Assembly: GCF_000696575.1 (NCBI RefSeq)
Contig: NZ_JMSQ01000013.1
Location: 1 to 64,000, forward strand
From: Siccibacter colletis
GTDB lineage: Bacteria; Pseudomonadota; Gammaproteobacteria; Enterobacterales; Enterobacteriaceae
Length of the DNA stretch: 64,000 nucleotides
Reading direction: 5' to 3'
The position numbers and the translations under genes are program-made. Within the stretch, counting starts at the first letter, position 1; every line of letters starts with the position of its first letter. Positions 42,303 through 50,507 of the stretch are shown piece by piece. The notes beneath the pieces are model-generated. The model had not been told where the DNA came from and searched no databases. It saw only the letters and a list, made by a program, of their open reading frames with translations.

Positions 42303-42331
42303 CGCAGCGCCTCTGTAACAGAGGCGCTGCG
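42303..42331. repeat. perfect 13-bp inverted repeat at the trmL|cpxA junction
   Basis: Arms CGCAGCGCCTCTG and CAGAGGCGCTGCG are separated by TAA. The structure ends 2 nt before the cpxA stop codon. No T-run follows on the minus strand, so it is at best a Rho-dependent or 3'-protecting hairpin for cpxRA. It lies in the only interval where the gene order departs from K-12. Confidence 0.75.
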
Positions 42332-42333
42332 GG

Positions 42334-43707
42334 TCAGGAGCGGCGGTAGAGCGGTAGCCAGATGGTCAGACGCAGGCCGCCGAGCGGGCTGTCATCTGCT
42401 TTTACCCAGCCCCGATGTTGCTGAACAGCGGTTTCGACAATCGCCAGGCCAAGCCCCGTACCACCTGACTCGCGATCGCGCGCTTCGTCGGTGCGGTAGA
42501 ACGGACGGAAGATCTGTTCGCGATCGGTCTGGCTGACGCCTGGGCCGTCGTCATCAACGTTGATGGTGACGCCATCTTTATCCACCGAGAAGCTCACCGA
42601 GATTTTGGTGTGCGAGTAGCGCAGAGCGTTACGTACGATGTTTTCCAGCGCGCTTTCCAGCGCATTCGGGTTGCCGTACAGCAGCCAGGGTCCGGGCGGA
42701 TAGGCGACTTCAAACGATTTGCCCATCTGCTCGGCTTCGAAGGCGGCGTTATCCAGCACCTCGCTCCAGAGCTGATTCGCTTTCATCGTTTCGCTCACCA
42801 GCGCGTTTTTTTGCTGGTTGCGCGACATCACCAGCAGATCGTTGATCATGCTGTCGAGACGCTGCGCTTCAGTTTCGATACGCTCCAGCTCTTTGCTCTC
42901 ACCGCTGCGGCGGCGCAGCAGCGCGGTTCCCAGTTGCAGGCGGGTGAGCGGCGTACGCAGCTCATGCGAGATGTCAGACAGCAGCCGCTGTTGAGTGGTC
43001 ATCATGCGTTCCAGGGCAGTCACCATCTGGTTAAAGCTCGCGCCGGCAGCCTTAAATTCCTGCGCGCCAGATTCCAGCTCCGGATGCTGGCGCAGGTTAC
43101 CCTGGGCCACTTCATCCGCCGCATTTTTTAGCTTGCGCGCCGGGCGTGCGAGGCTCCATGCCAGCCACAGCAGCAGCGGTGAACTGACCAGCATAGTGAC
43201 GATCAGCAGCAGCAGCGGGCGGTCAAACAGCAGGTTGATGAAATCAGACTGGGAACTGCTGGCAGGGCGAATCAGGTAAAGCTGATAGTAATCTTCCCCG
43301 TCGCGCACGGTGAACGGGCCGACCAGCTCAACGCGGCCATACTTTTTCTTCTGGGGATGATCGGAGTTGTCAGACTGGCCGATAAAGTTGCGGATGATCT
43401 GCATCTCGTTGCGTTCGGCACCAATCACGCGGCCTTCGCTGGTGACCAGCAGCAGACGCTGGCCCGGCGGCGCCCACTTGTCAATGGCGCGGAACAGCCT
43501 GCGCCACCACATCAGATCATTCGGCGGATCGCTTGCCAGCTCCGCCTGAACGTGTTGCTCAATCATAATGCCCTGACGCTGCTCGCTTTCGAGCAGCTCA
43601 GTCATCTGGCGGGAGTCGAGCTTGGGTAACATCAGAACCAGCATCAACACCAGCGCCAGCGTCAGCCAGAAGATCGCAAATATTCGTGCGGTCAGGCTGC
43701 CTGTCAT
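42334..43707 (-). CDS. cpxA: envelope-stress sensor histidine kinase CpxA
   Basis: CpxA senses misfolded or mislocalised envelope proteins and phosphorylates, or in the absence of stress dephosphorylates, CpxR. The 457-residue product has the K-12 length. It shows TM1 ([19 protein letters not shown]), a periplasmic sensor region to about residue 165, TM2 ([20 protein letters not shown]), a HAMP linker, the H-box [15 protein letters not shown] with the phosphorylated His, and the ATP-binding N, G1 and G2 boxes ([25 protein letters not shown]). It overlaps cpxR by 4 nt. Confidence 0.98.
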   Translation of the reverse strand: MTGSLTARIFAIFWLTLALVLMLVLMLPKLDSRQMTELLESEQRQGIMIEQHVQAELASDPPNDLMWWRRLFRAIDKWAPPGQRLLLVTSEGRVIGAERNEMQIIRNFIGQSDNSDHPQKKKYGRVELVGPFTVRDGEDYYQLYLIRPASSSQSDFINLLFDRPLLLLIVTMLVSSPLLLWLAWSLARPARKLKNAADEVAQGNLRQHPELESGAQEFKAAGASFNQMVTALERMMTTQQRLLSDISHELRTPLTRLQLGTALLRRRSGESKELERIETEAQRLDSMINDLLVMSRNQQKNALVSETMKANQLWSEVLDNAAFEAEQMGKSFEVAYPPGPWLLYGNPNALESALENIVRNALRYSHTKISVSFSVDKDGVTINVDDDGPGVSQTDREQIFRPFYRTDEARDRESGGTGLGLAIVETAVQQHRGWVKADDSPLGGLRLTIWLPLYRRS

Positions 43708-44402
43708 GAAGCGGAGACCATCAGATAGCCACGGCCACGCAGGGTTTTAAACCACGGGTGCCCATCTTTACGCTCCGGCAGTTTGCGGCGCAGATTGGAG
43801 ATATGCATGTCGATAGCGCGATCGAACGGCGTCAGGCGTTTGCCCAGCACTTCCTGGCTCAGATGTTCACGCGATACCACCTGGCCGAGATGCTGCGCCA
43901 GCAGATACAGCAGGGTGAACTCAGTGCCGGTCAGTTCAAGGGTTTTGCCTTCAAAACTGGCCTCCTGACGGCCCGGATTGAGGCTTAACGCGTCAACTTC
44001 GAGCGTCGGTGAGCCGTTGTCGCTGTTCTGCTGCTGCTCACTCCAGTTGGAGCGGCGCAGAATCGCGCGGATACGCGCTACCAGCTCGCGATCGTTAAAG
44101 GGTTTAGGCAGATAGTCATCCGCGCCGAGTTCGAGGCCCAGCACGCGATCCAGCTCGCTTCCGCGGGCAGTTAGCATGATGACGGGGGTCTGGTGTGTCT
44201 GGCGAAGCTCTTTAAGGGTATCAATGCCGTTTTTCTTCGGCATCATCACGTCGAGCAAAAGCAGGTCGATGCTGTCATCCAGGAGGCCGAGCGCCTGCTC
44301 GCCATCATGGGCAACCAGGACGTTAAAACCTTCCATGTCGAGCAGTTCCTTTAACAGGGAAGTCAGCTCTCGGTCATCATCAACTAACAGGATTTTATTC
44401 AT
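43704..44402 (-). CDS. cpxR: envelope-stress response regulator CpxR
   Basis: CpxR is an OmpR-type response regulator that activates protein-folding and degradation genes of the envelope. The 232-residue product has the receiver domain with phospho-acceptor Asp51 in LLLLDVMMPKKNG, the acidic pair in LLVDDDRE and the lysine in DDYLPKPFNDRE. The winged-helix DNA-binding domain ends [15 protein letters not shown]. It is divergent from cpxP; a perfect CpxR box lies between them and should drive both genes. Confidence 0.98.
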   Translation of the reverse strand: MNKILLVDDDRELTSLLKELLDMEGFNVLVAHDGEQALGLLDDSIDLLLLDVMMPKKNGIDTLKELRQTHQTPVIMLTARGSELDRVLGLELGADDYLPKPFNDRELVARIRAILRRSNWSEQQQNSDNGSPTLEVDALSLNPGRQEASFEGKTLELTGTEFTLLYLLAQHLGQVVSREHLSQEVLGKRLTPFDRAIDMHISNLRRKLPERKDGHPWFKTLRGRGYLMVSAS

Positions 44403-44455
44403 TGTTAATACCTCCGAGGCAGAAATTACGTCATCAAGGCTCGCTAATCCATGAC

Positions 44456-44470
44456 TTTACGTTGTTTTAC
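44456..44470. promoter_or_regulatory. CpxR box in the cpxR-cpxP intergenic region
   Basis: TTTACGTTGTTTTAC on the plus strand reads GTAAA-ACAAC-GTAAA on the minus strand, a perfect match to the CpxR consensus GTAAA-N5-GTAAA. It is 53 nt from the cpxR start and 79 nt from the cpxP start, a place from which phosphorylated CpxR could activate both. Confidence 0.88.
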
Positions 44471-44549
44471 ACCCCCTGACGCATGTTTGCAGCCTGAATC
44501 GTAGACTGTCTCTCGTTGATTCGCAGCACAGATGATTTGGGAGCAAGTG

Positions 44550-45050
44550 ATGCGCAAAGTTACCGCTGCCGTCATGGCTTCAACGCTGGCATTGAGTACG
44601 CTTAGCCACGCAGCTGATGCCCTTCTCGGCGATAACTGGCACCCGGTAGACGGGGCGGCGCCGCGCAACAGCATCCAGAGCCATATGTTCGACGGCATTC
44701 AGTTAACCGAGCAGCAGCGTCAACAGCTGCGCGATCTGATGCAGCAGGCCCGGCACGAAAGCCCGCCTGTTAATGTTAGCGAAATGGAGACAATGCATCG
44801 CCTTGTCACCGCAGAAAATTTTGATGAACACGCTGTGCGTGCTCAGGCCGAAAAAATGGCTCAGGAACAGGTGACTCGTCAGGTTGAGATGGCGAAGGTC
44901 CGTAACCAGATGTTCCGCCTGTTAACGCCCGAGCAGCAGGCCGTGTTAAATGATAAACATGACCAGCGCATGAAAGAGCTTCGCGAGGTAGCGCAAATGC
45001 AGCGCTCGTCATCGATGCAGATTTACAGCAGTAACCAGCGTTCCCAGTAA
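44550..45050 (+). CDS. cpxP: periplasmic Cpx regulator and chaperone CpxP
   Basis: CpxP binds the sensor domain of CpxA and dampens the Cpx response; it is degraded by DegP with misfolded clients. The start [20 protein letters not shown] at 44550 gives 166 residues as in K-12, with a signal peptide cut after SHA. The two LTxxQ motifs are [13 protein letters not shown] and [11 protein letters not shown], and the fold is mostly helical. The 3'UTR carries the small RNA CpxQ. Confidence 0.97.
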   Translation: MRKVTAAVMASTLALSTLSHAADALLGDNWHPVDGAAPRNSIQSHMFDGIQLTEQQRQQLRDLMQQARHESPPVNVSEMETMHRLVTAENFDEHAVRAQAEKMAQEQVTRQVEMAKVRNQMFRLLTPEQQAVLNDKHDQRMKELREVAQMQRSSSMQIYSSNQRSQ

Positions 45051-45058
45051 CAACCCTG

Positions 45059-45117
45059 TTTTCCTTGCCATAGACACCATCCCTGTCTTCCCCCTCATGA
45101 TGAGGGGGCTTTTTTTT
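45059..45117 (+). ncRNA. cpxQ: CpxQ small RNA from the cpxP 3'UTR
   Basis: In E. coli, RNase E cuts the cpxP mRNA to release CpxQ, an Hfq-dependent RNA of about 58-60 nt that represses several envelope-protein mRNAs. Here TTTTCCTTGCCATAGACACC begins 9 nt after the cpxP stop and matches the K-12 5' end as I remember it, including the seed region. The terminator hairpin has the arms CCCCCTCA and TGAGGGGG with a run of eight T residues. The terminator stem differs from K-12, which leaves the seed conserved but not the hairpin. Confidence 0.88.
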
Positions 45118-45571
45118 GCCTGAATATTTCTGCTTGCCAGAATAACGGTGCATGCCCCAGCTCATAACCCCGAAGCCATTTATCAAACGCGGCGAATAAC
45201 GCTCGTTATTCCGCTGTGCTTGCCTGTTCAAAAAAGCGGCCACGGCGTGACGGGAAAAAATAAGCCGTATCAGGCGCGACGTATCTTCTTTCTTAATGGA
45301 AATTTCAGCATCGGGACGGCGTGCCAGTGAGAAAATTAATATAAAGCGCTCATTTATCCTTCATGAATGGCAGCGGAACGGCGTCAACTACCATATATGT
45401 CTAATTGAAACAGCAAGATATCGCTGTACCCTGCAACGGCCTGGCTACCGCGTCTCACATCTTCAACGTTGATCTGTTATCACGTTTAGTACAGGCATCG
45501 ACAAATTTATACACACGCTTATTGTGATTTTCGTCACGTTGTCTGGCTTTTGCACAAGGAAGGTTATTTCC
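45118..45571. other. cpxQ to DUF805 intergenic region
   Basis: In K-12 fieF follows cpxP directly; here this interval and a DUF805 gene lie between them. No convincing coding sequence is seen in 45118-45571. The only clear regulatory candidate is a CRP-like site at 45523-45538. Confidence 0.5.
45523..45538 (+). promoter_or_regulatory. candidate CRP-cAMP binding site
   Basis: TGTGA-TTTTCG-TCACG fits the CRP consensus TGTGA-N6-TCACA with one mismatch. It lies 34 nt upstream of the DUF805 start codon, so it would sit very close to or overlap the promoter, where CRP could repress or act as a class II activator. No -10/-35 pair is obvious. The site is a prediction only. Confidence 0.5.
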
Positions 45572-45919
45572 ATGAATTGGTATCTCGACGTCTTAAAAAA
45601 ATACGCCACGTTCAGCGGCCGCGCACGTCGTAAAGAGTACTGGATGTTTACTCTGATCTCTTTCATCGTCTCCATCGCGCTGAGCATCATTGGCGCTATG
45701 CTTAATTTCCCGGCGATCGGCTACATTTACTCGCTGGCGGTGCTGCTGCCTTGCCTGGGTGTGATGGCGCGCCGTCTGCACGATACAGGCCGCTCCGGCT
45801 GGTGGATCCTGCTGATGTTTATTCCGATTATCGGTGCCATCGCGCTGCTGATCTTTTTCTGCCAGGACAGCGAAAAACAGACCAACGCTTTTGGCCCGAA
45901 CCCAAAAGCCTTTGCGTAA
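45572..45919 (+). CDS. DUF805 small inner-membrane protein
   Basis: The 115-residue product is a DUF805 protein of the YhaH/YhaI type with three to four membrane segments (MFTLISFIVSIALSIIGAML, IYSLAVLLPCLGVMA, WWILLMFIPIIGAIALLIFF). Family hallmarks are the N-terminal TFSGRARRKEYWMF and the ARRLHDTGRSGWW motif. The function of the family is unknown; links to lipid or drug stress are reported for some members. AAGGAAGG precedes the ATG at 45572. It is an insertion between cpxP and fieF relative to K-12. A second member, yiiR, lies 7.5 kb away. Confidence 0.85.
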   Translation: MNWYLDVLKKYATFSGRARRKEYWMFTLISFIVSIALSIIGAMLNFPAIGYIYSLAVLLPCLGVMARRLHDTGRSGWWILLMFIPIIGAIALLIFFCQDSEKQTNAFGPNPKAFA

Positions 45920-46125
45920 TGGCATAGCGCTGTAAAACCAGTAAAGGGGGCATGCTGTCCCCTTTAATTTTCCTTCTGATTTCCTCCCCATCGTGTTTCG
46001 ATTAATCCTCTTCGTTTCATATTCACGCCTGAATCGTCGGTAATTACCCGTAGAAGCGGCTGTATTTCCTGCAATTGTCGGGGCGCAATCCGTTATAATC
46101 TGGCTATGCCTTTGCAGGAGCCTTT

Positions 46126-47028
46126 ATGAATCAGAACTATGGGCGACTGGTCACGCGCGCGGCTATAGCGGCCACGGCAATGGCCACGATGCTGCTGATC
46201 GTTAAAATCTTTGCCTGGTGGTATACCGGTTCCGTCAGCATCCTGGCGGCGCTGGTGGATTCCCTGGTAGACATCGCCGCCTCGCTGACCAACCTGCTGG
46301 TGGTGCGCTACTCGCTGCAGCCCGCCGATGACGAGCACACTTTCGGGCACGGTAAAGCGGAATCCCTTGCTGCGCTGGCGCAGAGCATGTTTATCTCCGG
46401 GTCGGCGCTGTTCCTGTTTCTCACCAGCATTCAGCATATTGTTCGCCCCTCGCCGATGAACGAGCCGGGCATCGGCATGGTGGTAACGCTGATTGCGCTG
46501 GTCTGTACATTGGCGTTAGTGGCGTTCCAGCGCTGGGTGGTGCGGCGGACGCAAAGCCAGGCGGTAAGGGCGGATATGCTTCATTATCAGTCTGATGTTA
46601 TGATGAACGGCGCAATTCTGATCGCGCTGGCGCTCTCGTGGTATGGATGGCACCGGGCGGATGCACTGTTCGCATTCGGCATCGGCATTTATATTCTCTT
46701 CAGCGCGCTTCGTATGGGATACGAGGCCGTGCAGTCGCTGCTGGACAGGGCATTACCGGATGCCGAGCGGCAGGCGATTGTCGATATTGTTACCTCGTGG
46801 CCGGGCGTCAGAGGGGCACATGATTTCCGTACTCGCCAGTCAGGGCCGACACGCTTTATTCAACTCCATCTGGAAATGGACGATACGTTACCGCTGGTTC
46901 AGGCGCATCTGGTGGCTGAACAGGTGGAGCAGGCGATCCTGCAGCGTTTTCCAGGATCGGATGTCATCATTCATCAGGACCCCTGTTCGGTGGTTCCGTA
47001 TGAAAAAGCAGCGCAAATTGAGCTTTAG
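46126..47028 (+). CDS. fieF: ferrous-iron/zinc efflux pump FieF
   Basis: FieF (YiiP) is a cation diffusion facilitator that exports Zn2+ and Fe2+ in exchange for protons. The 300-residue product has six transmembrane helices. Zinc-site residues are visible in [12 protein letters not shown] and [11 protein letters not shown], and the [11 protein letters not shown] segment lies between. The cytoplasmic C-terminal domain (about residue 210 on) contains [24 protein letters not shown] and VIIHQDPCS. It precedes pfkA as in E. coli. Confidence 0.97.
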   Translation: MNQNYGRLVTRAAIAATAMATMLLIVKIFAWWYTGSVSILAALVDSLVDIAASLTNLLVVRYSLQPADDEHTFGHGKAESLAALAQSMFISGSALFLFLTSIQHIVRPSPMNEPGIGMVVTLIALVCTLALVAFQRWVVRRTQSQAVRADMLHYQSDVMMNGAILIALALSWYGWHRADALFAFGIGIYILFSALRMGYEAVQSLLDRALPDAERQAIVDIVTSWPGVRGAHDFRTRQSGPTRFIQLHLEMDDTLPLVQAHLVAEQVEQAILQRFPGSDVIIHQDPCSVVPYEKAAQIEL

Positions 47029-47093
47029 TTGGGCACGGTAAACAGTGAGGCAGGCAACATTTTATTGCATAATTTACCCAATATTCGCCTGAC

Positions 47094-47127
47094 CTGAATC
47101 AATTCAGCTGAAAACGGTTGATATACT
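47094..47127 (+). promoter_or_regulatory. pfkA promoter with Cra operator
   Basis: CTGAATCAATTCAG at 47094-47107 is a perfect palindrome fitting the Cra (FruR) operator core TGAATC-TTCA. TATACT at 47122-47127 is preceded by TG at the extended -10 position. The operator therefore covers the -35 region, which suits repression of pfkA by Cra as known in E. coli. Site and promoter are seen; regulation is inferred. Confidence 0.75.
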
Positions 47128-47217
47128 ATTTGCAGCAATTGTTCAGACCGCCCGGCATAAGGGTGAGCGCTCCCGTGACAGAATTTATTTTTGCATTCCT
47201 ACGTTCAGAGGTAGTCC

Positions 47218-48180
47218 ATGATTAAGAAAATCGGTGTGTTGACAAGTGGCGGTGATGCGCCTGGCATGAATGCCGCGATTCGCGGTGTGGTGCGTGCTGC
47301 GTTAACCGAAGGCCTTGAAGTTTTTGGTATCTATGATGGCTATCTCGGTCTGTATGAAGATCGCATGATCCAGCTCGACCGCTACAGCGTGTCGGACATG
47401 ATTAACCGCGGCGGCACCTTCCTCGGCTCTGCGCGCTTCCCGGAATTCCGCGAAGACCGCGTGCGTGCGGTCGCCATCGAGAACATGAAGAAGCGCGGAA
47501 TTGATGCGCTGGTCGTCATCGGCGGCGATGGCTCCTACATGGGGGCAAAGCGTCTGACCGAGATGGGCTTCCCGTGCATCGGTCTGCCGGGCACCATCGA
47601 TAACGACGTGGCGGGTACCGACTACACCATCGGTTATTTCACCGCGCTGCACACCGTGGTAGAAGCGATTGACCGCCTGCGCGACACCTCGTCATCACAC
47701 CAGCGTATCTCTATCGTTGAAGTGATGGGCCGTTACTGCGGCGACCTGACCCTGGCGGCGGCGATTGCCGGTGGCTGTGAGTTCATCGTGCTGCCGGAAG
47801 TGGAGTTTAACCGCGAAGATCTGGTTGCCGAGATCAAAGCGGGTATCGCGAAAGGTAAGAAGCATGCCATCGTCGCCATCACCGAGCACATCTGTGACAT
47901 CGACGAGCTGGCGAAGTACATCGAAGACGAAACCAAACGCGAAACCCGCGCCACGGTGCTGGGCCACATCCAGCGCGGCGGCTCACCGGTGCCGTACGAC
48001 CGTATCCTCGCGTCCCGCATGGGCGCCTACTCCATCGAGCTGCTGCTGCAGGGCTACGGCGGGCGCTGCGTTGGTATCCAGAATGAAAAAATGGTGCATC
48101 ACGACATCATCGACGCTATTGAAAACATGAAGCGTCCGTTCAAAGGTGACTGGCTCGATTGCGCGAAAAAACTCTACTAA
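47218..48180 (+). CDS. pfkA: 6-phosphofructokinase I
   Basis: PfkA phosphorylates fructose 6-phosphate with ATP, the committed step of glycolysis, activated by ADP and inhibited by phosphoenolpyruvate. The 320-residue product has the ATP-binding [32 protein letters not shown], the catalytic base in [17 protein letters not shown] and [14 protein letters not shown]. Length equals K-12 PfkA. A Cra operator overlaps the predicted promoter, and an intrinsic terminator follows. Confidence 0.98.
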   Translation: MIKKIGVLTSGGDAPGMNAAIRGVVRAALTEGLEVFGIYDGYLGLYEDRMIQLDRYSVSDMINRGGTFLGSARFPEFREDRVRAVAIENMKKRGIDALVVIGGDGSYMGAKRLTEMGFPCIGLPGTIDNDVAGTDYTIGYFTALHTVVEAIDRLRDTSSSHQRISIVEVMGRYCGDLTLAAAIAGGCEFIVLPEVEFNREDLVAEIKAGIAKGKKHAIVAITEHICDIDELAKYIEDETKRETRATVLGHIQRGGSPVPYDRILASRMGAYSIELLLQGYGGRCVGIQNEKMVHHDIIDAIENMKRPFKGDWLDCAKKLY

Positions 48181-48194
48181 GTCAGTCAATTATC

Positions 48195-48217
48195 AGCCGG
48201 GGAAACCCGGCTTTTTT
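48195..48217 (+). terminator. intrinsic terminator of pfkA
   Basis: Arms AGCCGGG (48195-48201) and CCCGGCT (48206-48212) with a GAAA tetraloop are followed by six T residues, 14 nt after the pfkA stop. Confidence 0.92.
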
Positions 48218-48328
48218 ACATCCGTTATATTCTCTAAAGTTATAGCCAATCTTTTTTTATTCTTTAATCATCATCACGCTTTCTGGCAGGCTGCTCGCAT
48301 TACAACACAATATTAAGAGAGCATGCGG

Positions 48329-49318
48329 ATGAACAAACTGGGAGTGGGCTTAACGTTACTGTTGGCATCGACAAGCGTGCTGGCAAAAGATATTCAGCTG
48401 CTGAACGTGTCATACGATCCAACGCGCGAACTGTACGACCAGTACAACAAGGCGTTTAGCGCCCACTGGAAAAAAGAGACCGGGGATAACGTGGTGATCC
48501 GCCAGTCGCATGGCGGCTCCGGCAAGCAGGCGACGTCAGTTATCAACGGCATCGAAGCCGATGTGGTGACGCTGGCGCTGGCCTATGACGTTGACGCGAT
48601 TGCCGAACGTGGCCGCATCGATAAAAACTGGATCAAACGCCTGCCGGATAACTCCGCGCCATACACCTCCACCATCGTATTCCTGGTGCGCAAAGGCAAC
48701 CCGAAACAGATCCACGACTGGAACGATCTGGTTAAACCTGGCGTGTCGGTGATTACGCCGAACCCGAAAAGCTCCGGCGGTGCGCGCTGGAACTACCTGG
48801 CTGCGTGGGGTTATGCCCTGCACCAGAACAACGGCGATCAGGCAAAAGCGCAGGATTTCGTGAAGGCACTGTATAAGAACGTGGAAGTGCTGGATTCTGG
48901 CGCGCGTGGCTCTACCAACACCTTCGTTGAGCGCGGGATCGGCGACGTGCTGATCGCCTGGGAAAACGAAGCGCTGCTGGCGGCCAACGAGCTGGGTAAG
49001 GACAAGTTTGAAATCGTCACCCCGAGCGAGTCGATCCTCGCCGAGCCGACCGTCTCGGTCGTGGATAAGGTTGTAGAGAAGAAGGGCACGCAGCAGGTTG
49101 CGGAGGCCTACCTGAAGTATCTCTACACGCCTGAAGGCCAGGAGATCGCCGCGAAGAATTTCTACCGTCCGCGTGATGCGCAGGTCGCAGCGAAGTATGA
49201 AAAGACCTTCCCTCAACTGAAGCTGTTCACCATCGATGACGTCTTCGGCGGCTGGACCAAAGCTCAGAAAGAGCACTTCTCCAGCGGCGGTACCTTCGAC
49301 CAGATCAGCAAGCGCTAA
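48329..49318 (+). CDS. sbp: periplasmic sulfate-binding protein Sbp
   Basis: Sbp binds sulfate in the periplasm for the CysTWA transporter. The start [20 protein letters not shown] at 48329 gives 329 residues as in K-12; an ATG two codons earlier is also in frame. The signal peptide ends at VLA. Conserved ligand-binding segments are [30 protein letters not shown] and [15 protein letters not shown]. No CysB site can be called by eye. It is followed by a tandem repeat array that ends in its terminator. Confidence 0.97.
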   Translation: MNKLGVGLTLLLASTSVLAKDIQLLNVSYDPTRELYDQYNKAFSAHWKKETGDNVVIRQSHGGSGKQATSVINGIEADVVTLALAYDVDAIAERGRIDKNWIKRLPDNSAPYTSTIVFLVRKGNPKQIHDWNDLVKPGVSVITPNPKSSGGARWNYLAAWGYALHQNNGDQAKAQDFVKALYKNVEVLDSGARGSTNTFVERGIGDVLIAWENEALLAANELGKDKFEIVTPSESILAEPTVSVVDKVVEKKGTQQVAEAYLKYLYTPEGQEIAAKNFYRPRDAQVAAKYEKTFPQLKLFTIDDVFGGWTKAQKEHFSSGGTFDQISKR

Positions 49319-49338
49319 GCGTAAGCAGCCCTGTTGGC

Positions 49339-49477
49339 TGATACTTGTCAGCATGTAGGGGGGATGTTGTAGGGCGGGTAAGCCTGTGCACCCGCCGCTG
49401 CTACGCATCCAAAGGTGGGTGCGCTACGCTTACCCACCCTACGTGCTGAGCGTGCGTGGTGAAGCGGCCCTGCGGGT
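49339..49477. repeat. 139-bp tandem repeat, copy 1 (BIME-like)
   Basis: This is the first of two adjacent copies with a period of exactly 139 bp. Inside it two palindromic units of about 28 nt lie head to head: GTAGGGCGGGTAAGCC...CACCCGCC and, on the other strand, GTAGGGTGGGTAAGCG...CACCCACC. This is the layout of a REP/BIME element of enterobacteria. The right end (AAGCGGCCCTGCGGG) is the left arm and loop of a terminator hairpin that is complete only after copy 2. Confidence 0.9.
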
Positions 49478-49616
49478 TGATACTTGTCCGCATGTAGGGG
49501 GGATGTTGTAGGGCGGGTAAGCCTGCGCACCCGCCGTTGCTACGCATCCAAAGGTGGGTGCGCTACGCTTACCCACCCTACGTGCTGAGCGTGCGTGGTA
49601 AAGCGGCCCTGCGGGG
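49478..49616. repeat. 139-bp tandem repeat, copy 2 (BIME-like)
   Basis: The second copy differs from the first at about five positions over 139 bp by eye (for example CAGCATG/CCGCATG, CTGTGC/CTGCGC, CCGCTGC/CCGTTGC, GGTGAAG/GGTAAAG). It runs into the intact sbp terminator. A third, diverged partial copy of the terminator end (AAGCAGCCCTGTTGGCTG, 49323-49340) stands before copy 1, so the order is terminator relic, repeat, terminator relic, repeat, terminator. Confidence 0.9.
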
Positions 49617-49626
49617 CCGTTTTTTA
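49602..49626 (+). terminator. intrinsic terminator after the sbp repeats
   Basis: Arms CGGCCC (49604-49609) and GGGCCG (49614-49619) with a TGCG loop are followed by six T residues and TATTT. It is the first complete terminator downstream of sbp, 283 nt after the stop, and lies before cdh. Confidence 0.88.
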
Positions 49627-49681
49627 TTTGTGTAGTAAAATACGTTACGCTTCCGGTTCGGTTTGTTTCAGGGAATGGATG

Positions 49682-50449
49682 ATGAAACGTGTTCTTTATA
49701 CAGTAGTGGGGTTGTTGTTGGTCGTGGTTGCCGCAGTGGCGGGATGGCTGTGGCATGTCGCCAGCAATTCGGATGCGCTGCGTCAGATTACACTGGAGCA
49801 GTGCGTGCCAGGGCAGCGCGATCGCCAACAGCCCGCGCCCTGCGCGGAGGTGAAGCTGCACGGCGGCTATGTGGTATTTAAAGATCGCAACGGCCCGCTG
49901 CAGTACCTGTTAATGCCGTCCTGGAAAATCAACGGCATCGAAAGCCCGGACGTGCTCAGCCCCCACACCGCCAATTTCTTCTGGCAGGCCTGGCAGGCGC
50001 GACGCTACCTGAGCGAGAAAAACGGTGCGCCACTGCCGGAGAGCGCGATTTCACTGACCATTAACTCCCGTCTCGGACGTAGCCAGAACCACCTGCATAT
50101 CCATATCTCCTGCCTGCGCCCGGACGTGCGCGAGCAGCTCGACAACAGCGCTGGCACCATCAGCACCCAGTGGTTACCCCTGCCGGGCGGCATTAACGGG
50201 CATGAATATCTGGCGCGGCGCGTGACCGAAAGCGAGCTGGCCCAGCGTAGCCCGTTTATCATGCTGGCAGAAGAAGTTGAAAATGCGCGCGAGCATATGG
50301 GGCGTTATGGCCTCGCGGTAGTGCGTCAGAATGACGGCAGCTTTGTGCTGCTGGCAACCGAGCGTAGCCTCGTGTCGTTTAACCTCGCGTCGGCGGAAGA
50401 GATTCAGGATCACGACTGCGCCATTCTGCAACATCCCCACCAACCGTAA
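49682..50449 (+). CDS. cdh: CDP-diacylglycerol diphosphatase Cdh
   Basis: Cdh hydrolyses CDP-diacylglycerol to phosphatidate and CMP at the inner membrane. The start [20 protein letters not shown] gives 255 residues against 251 in K-12. One N-terminal transmembrane anchor is followed by the HIT-like fold with the catalytic [13 protein letters not shown] (HxHxH) segment. [18 protein letters not shown] and [13 protein letters not shown] are also conserved. It has its place between sbp and tpiA as in K-12, but an SLC13 permease gene now follows. Confidence 0.95.
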   Translation: MKRVLYTVVGLLLVVVAAVAGWLWHVASNSDALRQITLEQCVPGQRDRQQPAPCAEVKLHGGYVVFKDRNGPLQYLLMPSWKINGIESPDVLSPHTANFFWQAWQARRYLSEKNGAPLPESAISLTINSRLGRSQNHLHIHISCLRPDVREQLDNSAGTISTQWLPLPGGINGHEYLARRVTESELAQRSPFIMLAEEVENAREHMGRYGLAVVRQNDGSFVLLATERSLVSFNLASAEEIQDHDCAILQHPHQP

Positions 50450-50507
50450 CGTTTACAGATAACAGGGCGCGCCGTAGACTCGATGAAATTTTCTACAGGA
50501 GACAGGT

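Noticed and set aside
49348-49861. Open frames running through the 139-bp repeats
   Set aside because: They arise from the palindromic repeat sequence (ARRVGKRSAPTFGCV translation seen twice) and are noncoding.
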